DNA of 64,000 bases from Molanna angustata (taxonomy: Eukaryota; Arthropoda; Insecta; Trichoptera; Molannidae): contig OY754979.1 in the NCBI GenBank assembly GCA_963576475.1, positions 25,057,034-25,121,033 of the forward strand, read 5' to 3'. This document shows positions 1 through 10,745 of this stretch, piece by piece. Positions within the stretch are counted from its first letter, which is position 1. Every line of letters begins with the position of its first letter. Made by a program: the position numbers and the translations under genes. The notes beneath the pieces are model-generated. The model made no database searches and was not told the origin of the DNA. It was given only the letters and a program-made list of their open reading frames with translations.

Positions 1-1249
1 TTTTGTCAGTGATCTTCTTGTGATTATGTTCAATTGGTTTTAGTTTTACAGTTGTATTCCCACTTATATTGTTAATTTCTTTCACTGCTTTCCACAATGC
101 TTTAGGATCTTCTTTGTTTTCTGCAATTTTTCGTCTGTAATATTCTTCTTTAGTCTGCTTCACTAATATTCTGCAAATGTTTCTATATTTTTTGTAGTAA
201 GTTAGTAGTCTATGGTTGTTTGGAAATCTAGAGACCTGCATATGAAGTTTGTCGCGTTTATGCAGACTTTTCACAATATTACTGTTGATCCATGGGCGAA
301 GTTTTTTGTTTTTATGGTTCAGCGTCCTAATCGTAGTGTGTTTGGTGACACATGTGTTTATTTGTTCGATGAACATTTTCATTGCATTGTTGACATCATT
401 TTCGTTGAGGATATTTGTCCAAGATAAAGTATCAAGCTCAGATTTTATCGAATTATAATCTGTAAATTTGCGAGGGGTTAAGTTTTGTGGAGTAGATTTT
501 TCGACATTATTTTTATTGACAAAAGCAGCTATCGTGGCGAAGTGGTCAGTCACTGTTGTGTTTATCACGGCTGCTGTGATTTTAAGTGTGGTCCTGGCAT
601 ATATATGATCTATGCAGGATCGCGTAGAAGATGTTATTCTAGTGGGTAGATTTATGGGTGACAGAAAGCCATTACTTGCAAACAGGCATTCATATTCATC
701 AGCTTGATGGTGTCTTCCTCCTATAATATTAATATTTAAGTCCCCTGCTATGATACAGTTTCTGTATCTATTTTGACTTCTCAGAGCTTCATTCAAGGAG
801 TTTATAAACGGGGTTATATTGCTGTGCGAAGGGGAACGATAAATAGCAATTATAACTATTGAATCCAGACATTTGACGCATACGTTGTTTGCTTCCGTGA
901 TAGTAATCAGTACCGACGTACCACTTAAATGATCCCTTATGTAAACAACAACCCCCTCAGAACGATTTTTATGGTGTTTTGAAGTAAACACATCGAAGCC
1001 GTGAATTCTTGGTGCTGTAAAGTCATCACTTATCCAGCATTCAGTAAGAATAATTATATCAAATTTAATCTTTATTTGTTCCAGTGAAACCAGTAGATTG
1101 TCAAAGTTTTTGGTAACGCTTCTGATGTTTTGGTTAAATATTTTGAAGTTATAATCCTCAGTAAAGTATGAAGCTGCCCTGGATGCGTCGACAATATTCA
1201 TCCTTTCCACATCAACTAAACTTTGCAACTCATCATCAATAAGAGCCAT
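1..1249 (-). CDS. LINE ORF2, AP-like endonuclease domain (partial, continues off the left edge)
   Basis: The frame opens at the ATG whose complement is 1247-1249 and stays open from there through at least base 541; further left it reads as linker leading to an RT outside the window. The translation shows the ordered motifs of an APE-type LINE endonuclease (exonuclease/endonuclease/phosphatase fold): NQNIRS near residue 40, LTECWI near residue 70, AIYRSP near residue 140, the catalytic GDLN near residue 175, SCIDHIY near residue 215 and a final TDH. This enzyme nicks chromosomal DNA so that the LINE RNA can be reverse-transcribed on the cut end. The first residues (MALIDDELQSL) look like a natural start. 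No stop or frameshift was found in the stretch I translated. Confidence 0.88.
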   Translation of the reverse strand, partial: MALIDDELQSLVDVERMNIVDASRAASYFTEDYNFKIFNQNIRSVTKNFDNLLVSLEQIKIKFDIIILTECWISDDFTAPRIHGFDVFTSKHHKNRSEGVVVYIRDHLSGTSVLITITEANNVCVKCLDSIVIIAIYRSPSHSNITPFINSLNEALRSQNRYRNCIIAGDLNINIIGGRHHQADEYECLFASNGFLSPINLPTRITSSTRSCIDHIYARTTLKITAAVINTTVTDHFATIAAFVNKNNVEKSTPQNLTPRKFTDYNSIKSELDTLSWTNILNENDVNNAMKMFIEQINTCVTKHTTIRTLNHKNKKLRPWINSNIVKSLHKRDKLHMQVSRFPNNHRLLTYYKKYRNICRILVKQTKEEYYRRKIAENKEDPKALWKAVKEINNISGNTTVKLKPIEHNHKKITDK

Positions 1250-1430
1250 TTCTGTTTAAATTGAAAGTATGTATGTATTATGTAATAATCTGTACCAGCA
1301 AACAATTCTGAGGTCTCAATTTGTAGTAAAAGGTGAATACCATACCATACAAAGAATTTTTCAGGTTTTGAAATATCCATTTCAAAGGCGTAACAACGTG
1401 CATATCATCTTCGAATTAAAAGTCTTTATT

Positions 1431-2120
1431 TTAAAGCTCATCGAAGGTACGTTCATTTTTTATCTGTATAGTTTTAGATCCGTCTTCTTTACGAACAAAA
1501 ACTTTACCACCCTTTACCCTTACAAATGAGTATTTTTTTTCCTTTGCAGCACATTTTGCTTGATAAAGGAATCTCTTTGCTTGAGTGGTTAAGTCCTCTG
1601 ACGCATAAATCGGAATTCGCGGACCCGCTATTCCCAGACTGCTGGTGTTTAATTTGTCCTCCTTATCCAAACTCTTGTTATAGTTCTTTATTTCTTGTAT
1701 ATAATGGTCTCTTTGCCAAATATATTTGAATCTGAGGATTACAGGTTTCTTCTTATTGGGAAAAGCCTTACCTGACTCCCTATAAACAGAATCAATATTT
1801 ATTTTTGCTTTGTCTAAATTTACTAAATTATTCAAATTTGTTATAACCTCGTGTAAATTTTCTTCTACTGTTACTGGTATGCCTCTTATAGCTACATTAT
1901 AGTTTTTTGAATATCGTTCGTTGCTCTCAATTTTGTCCTCTAGATACAGCATCCGCTCCTCTAACTCCATGTTTTTCTTTTGCAATTTGTTCATTGATTT
2001 GATCTTCGAATCGAACTCATCCATTCTTTTGTTGAAGTCATCCATCTTCGCAGAACAAAAGTTGATAGACTCCTTGAAGAATCCGAATTCCTCACGCATC
2101 ACGGTAAGTTGGGCTTGCAT
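1431..2120 (-). CDS. LINE ORF1, coiled-coil / baculovirus FP-like nucleic-acid-binding protein
   Basis: 229 residues, intact. The N-terminal ~75 residues are heptad-rich and charged, a likely coiled coil (repeats around FNKRMDEFDSKIKSMNKLQ). The centre (NVAIRGIPVTVEENLHEVI) resembles the RNA-binding core found in many LINE ORF1 proteins. The C-terminus (IYASEDLTTQAKRFLYQAK, then VRVKGGKVFVRKEDG) matches the pattern of the FP-type domain common in ORF1 of CR1/Jockey-group insect LINEs. The expected role is as an RNA chaperone coating the LINE transcript in cytoplasmic particles. It is immediately upstream of the endonuclease frame. An N-terminal zinc or PHD finger seen in some relatives is absent, so the copy may be slightly 5'-truncated. 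Confidence 0.75.
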   Translation of the reverse strand: MQAQLTVMREEFGFFKESINFCSAKMDDFNKRMDEFDSKIKSMNKLQKKNMELEERMLYLEDKIESNERYSKNYNVAIRGIPVTVEENLHEVITNLNNLVNLDKAKINIDSVYRESGKAFPNKKKPVILRFKYIWQRDHYIQEIKNYNKSLDKEDKLNTSSLGIAGPRIPIYASEDLTTQAKRFLYQAKCAAKEKKYSFVRVKGGKVFVRKEDGSKTIQIKNERTFDEL

Positions 2121-2162
2121 ATTTGTAATTGATATATCAGTTAAATTAATTCAATTTCTGAT

Positions 2163-4538
2163 GACAAGAAAGCAAAAAGGATTTTGGAAGTTGTCAGTTC
2201 AGACGTTGCAGGACCAATAACACCGATAACTTATGATGGATACAAATATTATGTAATGTTTATTGATCATTTTTCGCATTTTACCTGTGTCTATTTATTG
2301 AAAGCGAAATCAGAAGTGTATAAAAAGTTTATTGAATTTGAAGCTATGGTTACTGCAAAATTTCAATCAAGAATTTCCCGGTTTAGATGCGATGGAGGTG
2401 GAGAGTATAGTTCTACACAGTTTAAAGATTTTTGTCGCCAAAAGGGTATACAAATTGAATACAATGTTGCTCGTAATCCCGAACAGAACGGTGTTTGTGA
2501 AAGAATGAATCGTACAGTTATGAATATGGCAAGATGTCTAATTACAGAGTCAAATCTTGAAAAGGAGATGTGGGGTGAGGCTGTCAGATCTGCAGTATAC
2601 ACCATTAATCGCTTATCGACTACGGCAACCAAGAACAAAATTCCAGCTGAAGTATGGTATGATAGAAACGTTGACATTAATAACATAAGAGTATTTGGAA
2701 GTACTGCTTACATGCATATTCCAAAAGAAGATCGAAAGGGAAAATTATCAGAACGGAGTAAAACTTTAACTATGATTGGCTATGCTTCAAATGGCTATCG
2801 CCTATGGGACCCAATGTCTAAGAAAGTGACAGCAAAATCTGTAAAATTTGATGAAACTTTTGTTTTAAAAACACCAACTATTTATACATATGATGATGAT
2901 ATAAGTGAAGGTTATAATGAGAATTCAGATCAGAGTGAAGAAGAGATCATAAAAATTGACGAGATTCAACCACAATGTGAGAATAATGGCAAAAGACAGA
3001 AAAGGAAACCTTCAAAATTTGATGACTATGAGTTAAACATGGTGGCAGCATTAACGGTGGGAACATTGCCATCAGAATATCCATCAACATTTAAAGAGGA
3101 AGAACTTACAAATCACGAAAGAAATGGTACATGGGATTTGGTAACTAAACCCACAAATGTAAAGTTAATTGATTCAAAGTGGATATTTACAAAGAAAACA
3201 GTGAATAATCAGGAAATGAAGAAAGCTCGACTAGTAGCTAGAGGATTCATGCAAGAACATACAAATGAAGAAGACCTATATGCACCAGTAGCTCGTATGT
3301 TGACACTATGTGTCTTACTAACTTTAACTATAGAGAAAAAATTGAGAATTCATCATATGGATGTGAAATCTGCATTTCTAAATGGACAGTTGAAAGAACC
3401 TGTGTATATGAAACCACCAGATGGGCTAAAGTGTGTAACCCCAAATTTAGTTTGTAAATTGAAAAAATCTTTATACGGTTTAAAATGTGCACCAAAACAA
3501 TGGAATGAATGCTTTAATTCTTATTTGATTAGTATTGGTCTTAATAGAAGTAAAGTTGATCCTTGTCTGCATATTAAAGGAAATTTATACTTACTCATAT
3601 GGGTAGATGATATACTTATATTTTCAGACAATGATGCAGAAATTTTAAATTTGAAAAAGTTGTTACATTCTAATTTTGAAATGAAAGATTTAAGCAATGG
3701 AAATCAATTAAAAATTTTGGGAATAGAGATAGAGTTTGTCGATGATTGTATTTTTATTTCTCAGAAAGAATTGATTAGTAAAGTTTTGGAAACATTTGAA
3801 ATGTTTGAAATGTAAGCTTACAGCTAACTCAAAATACTAATAATGATGATTATTCTTATTTGCCTTATAGAGAATTGATAGGAAGTTTAATGTACATTAT
3901 GTTAGGTTCTAGGCCAGATTTATGTTTTGCTGTTACTTACTATAGTCAATTTCAGCATACATTTACATTTACTCATTGGAAAAGCTTGAAAAATGTTTTG
4001 AAATATCTTAAAGGAACTCAGAATTTTTGTTTAAAATTTTGTAAGAGTAATAATTTTGAAAATTATTTTTTAACAGCGTATGTTGATGCTGATTTTGGTT
4101 CAAATATAATTGATAGAAAAAGTATTACAGGATATGTTATAAAATTGAATAATAATTTAATTTGTTGGAAATCTAAAAAACAGACTGTTGTTGCTTTGCC
4201 ATCAGCAGAATCTGAATATGTTGCTATTTCTGTATGTTTAACCGAATGTTTATTTTTGAAACAATTGATAGAAGATATGTATATTGAGTGTTGAATTAAG
4301 TGTAATACATGTCTATGAAGACAATCAATCTGCTATAAAAATGGCCAATACTTTAGAAACAAAAAGATCAAAACATATTGATATTAAACATCATTTTATC
4401 AGAGATATTATTAGCAAAGATATTGTGAAATTATGTTACATAAGTACTAATGAGCAAATTGCAGATATGATGACTAAAGCTTTACCAAGAATTAAATTTG
4501 AAAAGTTCAGAGCATCATTGGGTCTTTGTAAAACATAA
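2163..4538 (+). pseudogene. copia A pol remnant: integrase, RT, RNase H in three frames
   Basis: Frame 1 (about 2163-3815) opens in integrase at SSDVAGPI, followed by RFRCDGGGEYSS, the second catalytic Asp region, and NPEQNGVCERMNR with the catalytic Glu. RT motifs follow: DSKWIFTKK, HHMDVKSAFLNGQ, CKLKKSLYGLK and the active site WVDDILIFS. A stop and a frame change at 3815 lead to frame 2 (3860-4294: PYRELIGSLMYIMLGSRPDL, then RNase H with YVDADFGS and PSAESEYVAIS). A second frameshift at 4284-4294 leads to frame 3 (4284-4538: EDNQSAIKMA and SKHIDIKHHFIRD). It cannot make a working polyprotein. Codon order and spacing match Ty1/copia rather than gypsy (integrase before RT). Confidence 0.9.
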
Positions 4539-4602
4539 TTTTGTGTAAAATAGGTATCTTTATTTTATATAAGACTTCTAAAGTACTAGAGTTGGAAGGG
4601 GG

Positions 4603-4793
4603 TGTTAATATTTATGCTGGCAACTCTGTAGAGTGTGAAGGATGGCAATACTAATGTTTATACTTCCTGTTAGGTATGTCATTGAAAGAGAACATGTATT
4701 GATTGTAATCTGAATAAATCTTTGTTATACAAGTAATGAAACGTGTAGTTTTGCATCTCCAAAATCACATATAAGAAGACACCCTACTACACA
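4603..4793 (+). repeat. copia A 3' LTR (short, about 190 bp)
   Basis: Starts TGTTAATATTTATGC just after the polypurine tract and ends near ...CTACTACA (4791-4793), giving the TG...CA termini of an LTR. No 5' partner is visible, so the ends are inferred. A likely poly(A) signal (AATAAA) lies near 4712. Confidence 0.6.
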
Positions 4794-5145
4794 CGAGATA
4801 CCGACCTTAGAATGTTTAAGGCTTTCTCACATTTTGAGCTGATGTATTCTACATGTTGTTTAAAAGTCAACTTGGAGTCAAAAATGAGGACAAGAAATTT
4901 AGTAGAAGATACCGTGGGGATTGGAATATTTTCAAAAGAGATATTTAGTGGTGGGTGGGATCTTTCTTGGGAAAATATCATAACTTGGCTTTTTTGAGGG
5001 GATAGTTGAAGACCATGGTTATCTAGCCACTCTCCCAAATCTTTAAGAGCAGGATTAAGGGCAGTTTCAATATCTTTCAGAATTGTATGGGAGATGTAAA
5101 TCATTATGTCGTCAGCATACTGAAGGATACGGGCATGTTTAGTTA
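4794..5145 (-). pseudogene. Jockey-like LINE RT fragment
   Basis: The minus-strand reading contains LQYADDIMIYIS, with the catalytic YADD motif of LINE reverse transcriptase, followed by ALKDLGEWLDNHGLQLSPQK and a thumb-region motif (FLVLIFDSKLTFKQHVEYI) typical of Jockey/I-group elements. Only about 115 residues survive. The fragment is cut on the left by the copia A LTR and on the right by AT-rich DNA. The copia element may have inserted into this LINE. Confidence 0.75.
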
Positions 5146-5331
5146 TTACCTGTTTATGTTTATTTTTATTTTATGTTTATTTGATGTAAAACGTTTTAAT
5201 TGCACGATTTTTTTGTTTTTCTGTTATACTTGCTGCTATTGTATTTTTTTATTACAATGTACCTACCTATTATGATTATTATATATCGAGTTCATTTGAA
5301 TGTGGTAGTGATATAATGGCGAATGGCTGAA

Positions 5332-5430
5332 TGGCGAAGGATGGCACAGGATAGAGACCAGTGGAAGTCCAAGCGGGAGGCCTTTGTCCAATACTGGACT
5401 CAAGAAGAGGCTGAGTATGTAAGTAAGTAA
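5332..5430 (+). pseudogene. 3' tail of a LINE ORF2
   Basis: Reads as the last ~30 residues of an endonuclease-RT protein (AQDRDQWKSKREAFVQYW then TQEEAEYVSK and stop), matching the DR..W...EA.V..W signature at the C-terminus of several insect LINE families. It ends in a short GTAA-repeat tail. A related tail occurs at 39295-39390. No upstream RT is attached, so this is a heavily 5'-truncated copy. Confidence 0.55.
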
Positions 5431-6097
5431 AGTGATATAAAATTTTCTGAACTTGTGTTGTGCAATCAGAAGTTATTTACTGGAGAATTAGCGCTTTGAA
5501 TCCTTTGTATTTTCTTTATCGTATAGGTAAGTTATTTCCATGTAAATGTATTAATTTTTTTCCTCGAGCCCAATATTTCTTTAAATGTAAATTTTCAAGA
5601 CAATTACTTGTAAGGATATATGGTTTTACTACCACAAGTATTTTATTTATAATATTTAAGTAAATTATCTCTCTTTATAATAGTCAAATTAATTATTTAT
5701 CATAATCAATACGCATTTTCACCGGATCGAACATAACGCATATCTCTTGTTTGTACATAAATTATTATTCTTTATCTCTTGTTTTAAAACATTTCAATAT
5801 TATGTATTCTGTGTTATTATATTATACCTATCAATAAATATTTTTTTTACGAAATAAGTGTGTGGTAGTTGTTGGTTTTATAATTTTTAATGAAAACATA
5901 ATTTTATTTTAGTATTATTTGATTTTCATCCAAATAACTCCCTATAATTCCTTTGAAACAAATATGTACAACTAGTTAGAAAGAGAGAGTAAGCCCCCCA
6001 GTAGTAGCTGTACTACTCGCACAATGCGACACAGATTCACCTGCAAATGTTCTATATACAGCGCTCCAATGTGTATAGCTCAATGTTCAAAAATAAA
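5431..6097. other. AT-rich intergenic DNA, nothing recognised
   Basis: Long A/T runs without a credible reading frame, repeat pair or RNA gene. The stretch just left of 6098 is the flank of the piggyBac insertion. Confidence 0.6.
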
Positions 6098-6101
6098 TTA
6101 A

Positions 6102-7503
6102 CCTTTAACTACATATCTGTGGTCCCTGGGACCACGCACTCCTTTAAAATATACATAATTTCTATATTATTTGTTAATGTTTGCTGCGGATTCTCATATG
6201 CTCTCTGAGTACGAGCAAGGCCCTCTGGATTGTTCGTCGTTCGTTTTCCTCTAGACTGCAAAAACTGCAAATCCAGAGGGCGCTGGTACGAGTCAGACCC
6301 GCGTGGGAGAAGGACGTGACCATTCGCATTTTTTTCTATGAATTATTGTAGTGCAGGGGTCCCGGGGAAGTGATTTTGTAAAAATCGATATTTCAGCACC
6401 AAGTACTAATTAAATTAAACCACATGACAACTTACTTTAAAATGTAGTCCATCAATGGTTACAGCAAAACTAAATTATTAATTCAGAAGAGTTGAACACT
6501 TAAAATCCTTGCCAGTATACATCACGATCAGATGAAGAAATTTCTAATGTTGCAGATTTTGATCATGCCTAGCTTCCAAGCACACACGGCAATACAGACA
6601 GCACTATGTCGATGTCTTCAAGTAACGAGGCAGAGGATGTTTGTTCAGCACAAACTTCTCAAGAGACTGACTATCAAAGCAAAGACAACTATTTTTATGC
6701 ACGCAATAGATACAAATAGTCAAAGAAGCCCCGTATATCATCCATCAATCTCATAAGGATGTAAAAACTATGGAAAGATATGAATATATAAATAAATAAA
6801 TATCTTAAAACTGTAGCTCAACAACTACAAACGCCTTTACTCTTGGAACGAATGCAGAATGCAAGGCTTCCTAGGGAAATTCGTTTGGCTATATCCCGCG
6901 CGAGTGCGCGAGTAACTGCTATTCCGCTTATTTAACCAAATCTGAGAGAAAAAAGATTAGAAAGAAACAAAAAAAAATACGTTTCAAATATGTCCTGCTA
7001 AAAAGAGAACCAAAACAGCGTACATGTGTTCATGCTGCCATTGTCCAATATGTCTCACTTCTTCGAAAAAAGTATGCCCAAATTGCGAGGATGAATTTAA
7101 GTCAAGACAAAAACATCCATATTTACCATATGCAGGTTTTTTTACTGTTTGATAAATAAAGTTAATTTTTTAACTTTATCATTTTATATTCATTTCATTA
7201 TTTGTAACATGAGAAATATTTCGTTTTATTTTATTTTTCTAGAGAGTATATGTTTTTTCTTAAGATATGTTTTTTTTTCACGAATAATAGAGAATTTTTT
7301 TTAAAACTTAATGAATACTATATATTTCATATTTTTTCGTTTTTTTTAATAAATTGTCTTTATAATTATTTGATCTTGAATAATAAAGAGTATTTTGTTC
7401 TATTACTTATATAGTTTTTTTTTAAATATCACGACAAAATCAGTGGTCCCAGGGACCGTACATATGTATTAATGGGAAGGAAATTCACCTAGGCAGTCAA
7501 AGG
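6102..7503 (+). mobile_element. piggyBac-like element, internally deleted, TTAA-flanked
   Basis: Flanked by TTAA at 6098-6101 and 7504-7507, the invariable target duplication of piggyBac elements. The terminal inverted repeats are CCTTTAACTAC (left) and CCTTTGACTGCC (right, read on the minus strand). Just inside each end is a palindromic GGTCCC(T/A)GGGACC block (about 6121-6133 and 7445-7457), a plausible internal transposase-binding repeat. At 1402 bp it is too short for a full element (normally 2-3 kb). Transposase N- and C-terminal coding remains are both present but the catalytic centre is missing. It could be moved only in trans. Confidence 0.85.
6510..7152 (+). pseudogene. piggyBac transposase remnant: N-terminus joined to Cys-rich C-terminus
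   Basis: Positions 6510-6790, read across frames, resemble the acidic/serine-rich N-terminus leading to YFYARNRYK and SKKPRIS, the usual pre-catalytic stretch. Positions 6830-7152 carry the C-terminal end: LLLERMQNARLPREIRLAI, then a linker and a cysteine-rich zinc domain (ICPAKKRTKTAYMCSCC, CPICL, KKVCPNCED), ending at the TGA 7150-7152. The catalytic DDD domain, several hundred residues, is deleted between them. Stops and frameshifts occur in both halves. The zinc domain normally targets the transposase to its terminal repeats; nothing here can encode an active enzyme. Confidence 0.75.
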
Positions 7504-7507
7504 TTAA

Positions 7508-8543
7508 TAACCAGCGCCATCTTGAGAAACTTTTTGTAGTTTTTGTCCACAGTCACAATAATTTCCCTTTGCTAAAAAAGCTATACTGTATGTATATGCA
7601 AAGAGAATATAACCTTACGGATATATGGTGTATATGGTCAGTTAGGCCCGCGTGGAGTGCGGAGATGTCTTCTTTACGGAACCGGGTTGTTGGCGTTTCT
7701 CTGTCGTCTTTATGGAACCGAGTTCTTTTTTTTCGTAAATTCCGTCGGCAGCAGGGCCGATTGTCGGTTCGTTTCGTGAAAACCCGGTGTTGCCACACCG
7801 TTAAAAAAATCGGACGAAAAGAAAGATAAAAAAATTGGGTAAGTCCCACGAAAAAGTAAGCCACATCCTACTTGAATAGGACGGTGGATCTCTCTCGCGG
7901 ATATGGGGCCGAGGCGGGCCAGTATCAGGGTGTTTCGGCTTTTTTGGATATTTTTAAAAAACTTTGGAAATATAGGCAGTTAAATACACAAATTTATCAA
8001 AAATAATATATTTTTCTTAATAAAATTTTTTTTAGATTTTTTTTGAAAAAATTCAATTTACAAATTTTCTGACGTCGTCTATGTTTTTAGGTCATTTATA
8101 AACGAGCGGATAAATGTAACACATACCCCCCACTCTGCCGCTACTAGTAATGTTGCCATTCCATAATAAATAGTTTTACTTAAAATTAAATTCTTCTTAT
8201 ACCTGTGGCAATGATATATGCAACTGTCAAATGTACAACAGCTGTCAAAGTAGAAAGAAAGTATTTTATGGTCCACTGTCATCTTCATAAAAGTACCGCG
8301 GATAGTACAATAAATTATTAGAAAACCATACGTACGATACATAAGAATTGTGAAGAATAAAATGATCCTTGATAAATTTACTATCAACAAAATCATATAA
8401 TTTATAGTTATTGCTCAAAGAACATTTTTTATGGTTTATTAAATTTTATTGAATGTTTAGTTTTTTTGAAAGTTTCTCAACTTATGACTAATCCGATATA
8501 ACAATTTCAGGTCAACTTGGAAGTTATTGTAATAATCAAAGAA
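7508..8543. other. unassigned AT-rich DNA between piggyBac and gypsy A
   Basis: No convincing protein signature on either strand. There is a moderately GC-rich patch at 7640-7930. Positions 8539-8543 (AAGAA) are the left copy of the gypsy A target duplication. Confidence 0.5.
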
Positions 8544-9415
8544 TGTAACGCACGGATTTGCAATCCTAATGCGTATCTCCTCGCACAGTACCCCATATGG
8601 TCCTTGTCACACCATATCTACTCCCACTACACACCACTAGCGCCGTGTCACCCCAAGGGACTAAAAACGGGGCTATTTAAGGAGCTGGACCACCTAAGAG
8701 AAGCCATAAATCAGTGCGCTTTCAATTAGGTACTTCCAATTGGTTGGAATACCTACTACGAAAGGTTGATTACTCGCATACCTAATACTTCATCCTTGGG
8801 TGAATATTGGAATTATACCTACTGATACTTCATCGTTGGGTGAATATTGGTAGTATACCTAACAACCAATACTTCCACTTGGGTGGGATATTGAATACGT
8901 ACGGGTAGAATATAGAAAAAACCTTCTCGCCGGGAATACATCTGTTTGTGTTAATCATATATTATAACACTCCGATAACATTTGGGGGAACCCAATATTG
9001 ACATTTTGTACCAAATTCATCTTGTTCATAGTATAATAAAGTATCTGTGATTTGACAAGTTGTGTATTTGAATTAACTGTTCCCAAATATATATACTGTG
9101 AAGGTCCAATTGTTGGCCCTTCTTTGCCGGCTGCTCAGGTTCGAGCTACGCTCTCACCGTCAGGGTATGTCTTCGTTGCAAGTTAAGGTAGTTGAATAAT
9201 ATATACATTAAGGTTTAGCAAAATATATTTCTCGGTCACTTGAATGGGTTGTCACGCCGTCAATACAATTTCAATACAATTTATACATAGATACAATTAC
9301 ATACATGACTACAACGAAAGGTCAATACAATTTATTTTTGTTAGTAATCAATAATTTGAGATATATCGTAAATAAGTTAATTAATATTTTATACCGCGTG
9401 TGTCATCTTGAACCT

Positions 9416-9950
9416 CTACAAAAAATAAACAAAAAGGGTGTGACGGTACCTGGAGCCTTGTAAGGGTTTGTCGGTGTCGCATCGAACCGACTCCTCGAGA
9501 AGCACTAAATACTTCTCCAAGAGATGGGACAGTTCACCACCGGAAATGAATTCAGTGACTATGTACAGCTTCCCTCCAGTCTGCCATTTCAGGAAACAGC
9601 TCACAATGAAGGATGGCGACCGCAGACCTCTTGTATATGCACCTCGTCCCTTACTTGCTTTAAACAATTCTCGGATACTATCTGAGCTCGAGCAGAATCC
9701 TCAGAGCAAGCAATTTCTTAGATTCAACATGATGTACTTTGTGTACTTTGCGAAATGCACCCTTGGAGATAGCATCCAAATGTTTCAATTGCTTGCTGTG
9801 CGTGTCACAGTCGATCTTAAACTCGGGCAAGAAGAAGCTTTCGATATTAGCTACAGGCCAAGCAGTTCGATTGGCTCGGAGGGGAGCCATCAAAGTAGAA
9901 TCATTCCAGGATATTCTAAATCGTCCATTATTATAACGCTTTTACAAATT
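9416..9950 (-). pseudogene. captured protein-kinase fragment, AGC/S6K-like N-lobe
   Basis: On the minus strand the right part reads VANIESFFLPEFKID, then LDAISKGAFRKVHKVHHVE and KKLLALRILLE: a glycine-rich loop (normally GxGxFGxV, here KGAFRKV) followed by the ALK-type lysine motif with Arg in place of the catalytic Lys. After a stop and frame change the left part reads KWQTGGKLYIVTEFISGG and ELSHLLEKY, the hinge of a Ser/Thr kinase. The overall pattern recalls S6-kinase-like (S6KL) proteins, but I am not certain of the family. It ends at CTCCAG|GTACCG, a possible splice donor, suggesting a genomic exon piece rather than an mRNA copy. C-lobe and activation loop are absent. It is non-functional. 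Confidence 0.6.
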
Positions 9951-10399
9951 AATCACAGTCAATATTAATATCAATTACACGAAACTTTAAAAAGATGCTT
10001 TAAAGCAAAAATTAAAAAATATTTAAACTTTATTCTGATAAAAATTAACACCGATCAACATTAGCTGTCTATGGTTATTTTACTTTTCACTCTCAACACT
10101 TGATTATTAATCACTGGAGTTATCATTCTAACAAGTGTAGTGTGAACACGTATCTTTTTGATCCATAATAAATTTATATTTTGTGCTAGCTTACAGTTCT
10201 TTCAACCACTGTTTAATTGTGAAAGATAATTAAGTTACTAATACCTCCACATTTTGAATAAAAAGTTGTCAACGATCTGAAGTTACTTTATTTTCAATTA
10301 ATCCGTTACTTTATTTTCAATTAATTATTCTATCGCACCACATTCGATATTATTTTTCTCCGATCAAAATACTTTCAAAGTCAAAACCGAAAAAAAAGC

Positions 10400-10745
10400 C
10401 GGCGGGAATCCAGACAGCAACTCGGCGTCACTTGCGCGCGCCGATAGATCGGAACGGCGGGAGAGTAGACGAAAATCGCCGCGCGCGCACCTCTAATTCT
10501 CATATCTGCCGATGGGGCGAAACTGTCGGTGCGCGCGCAGGTCGGAACGGCCTTCGATGGGAGAGAAGACGAAAATCGCCGCGCGCGCACCTCTAATTCT
10601 CATATCTGCCGATGGCGATACGGTCGTCTGAGGCGCGCGCAGCTCGAACGGCCTTGGACGGGAATATAGATAGAATTGTTGCGCACGCACCCGTACTTTT
10701 CATCTCTGCCGATGGGGCGACAGTGTCGGTGCGCGCGCACCGAAG
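10400..10745. repeat. GC-rich tandem repeat, about 100-bp unit, three copies plus a partial
   Basis: Units begin with GGGA at 10459, 10559 and 10660 and share ATCGCCGCGCGCGCACC, CATCTCTGCCGATGG or close variants and a GCGCGCGCA block; a partial unit precedes them. It is far more GC- and CpG-rich than anything around it. It lies in the right third of the nested insertion. Confidence 0.85.

Larger units (their letters stand above)
1..2150 (-). mobile_element. LINE (non-LTR retrotransposon), 5' half, runs off the left edge
   Basis: Two consecutive reading frames on the minus strand have the order expected of a two-ORF LINE: ORF1 (2120 to 1431), a gap of about 180 bases, then an endonuclease-bearing ORF2 (1249 leftward). 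The 5' end lies near 2150, where sequence switches to a copia integrase in the opposite orientation. The 3' half with RT and tail is outside the window. Either the LINE inserted into the copia element or the copia fragment was joined to it later; the junction alone does not decide. Confidence 0.85.
2151..4793 (+). mobile_element. Ty1/copia element A, 5'-truncated, with one 3' LTR
   Basis: Contains integrase, RT and RNase H in copia order, then a purine tract (GGAAGGGGG at 4594-4602) and a TG-starting LTR. The 5' LTR, gag and protease are missing: the sequence begins within the integrase-proximal part at the junction with the LINE at about 2150. Confidence 0.85.

Noticed and set aside
7553..8396. 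Frames of 86-105 residues on both strands
   Set aside because: No recognisable domain, overlapping each other on opposite strands, and poor composition; not supported as genes.
9468..9968. Plus-strand 166-residue frame
   Set aside because: Antisense to the kinase fragment; only the minus strand shows kinase motifs.
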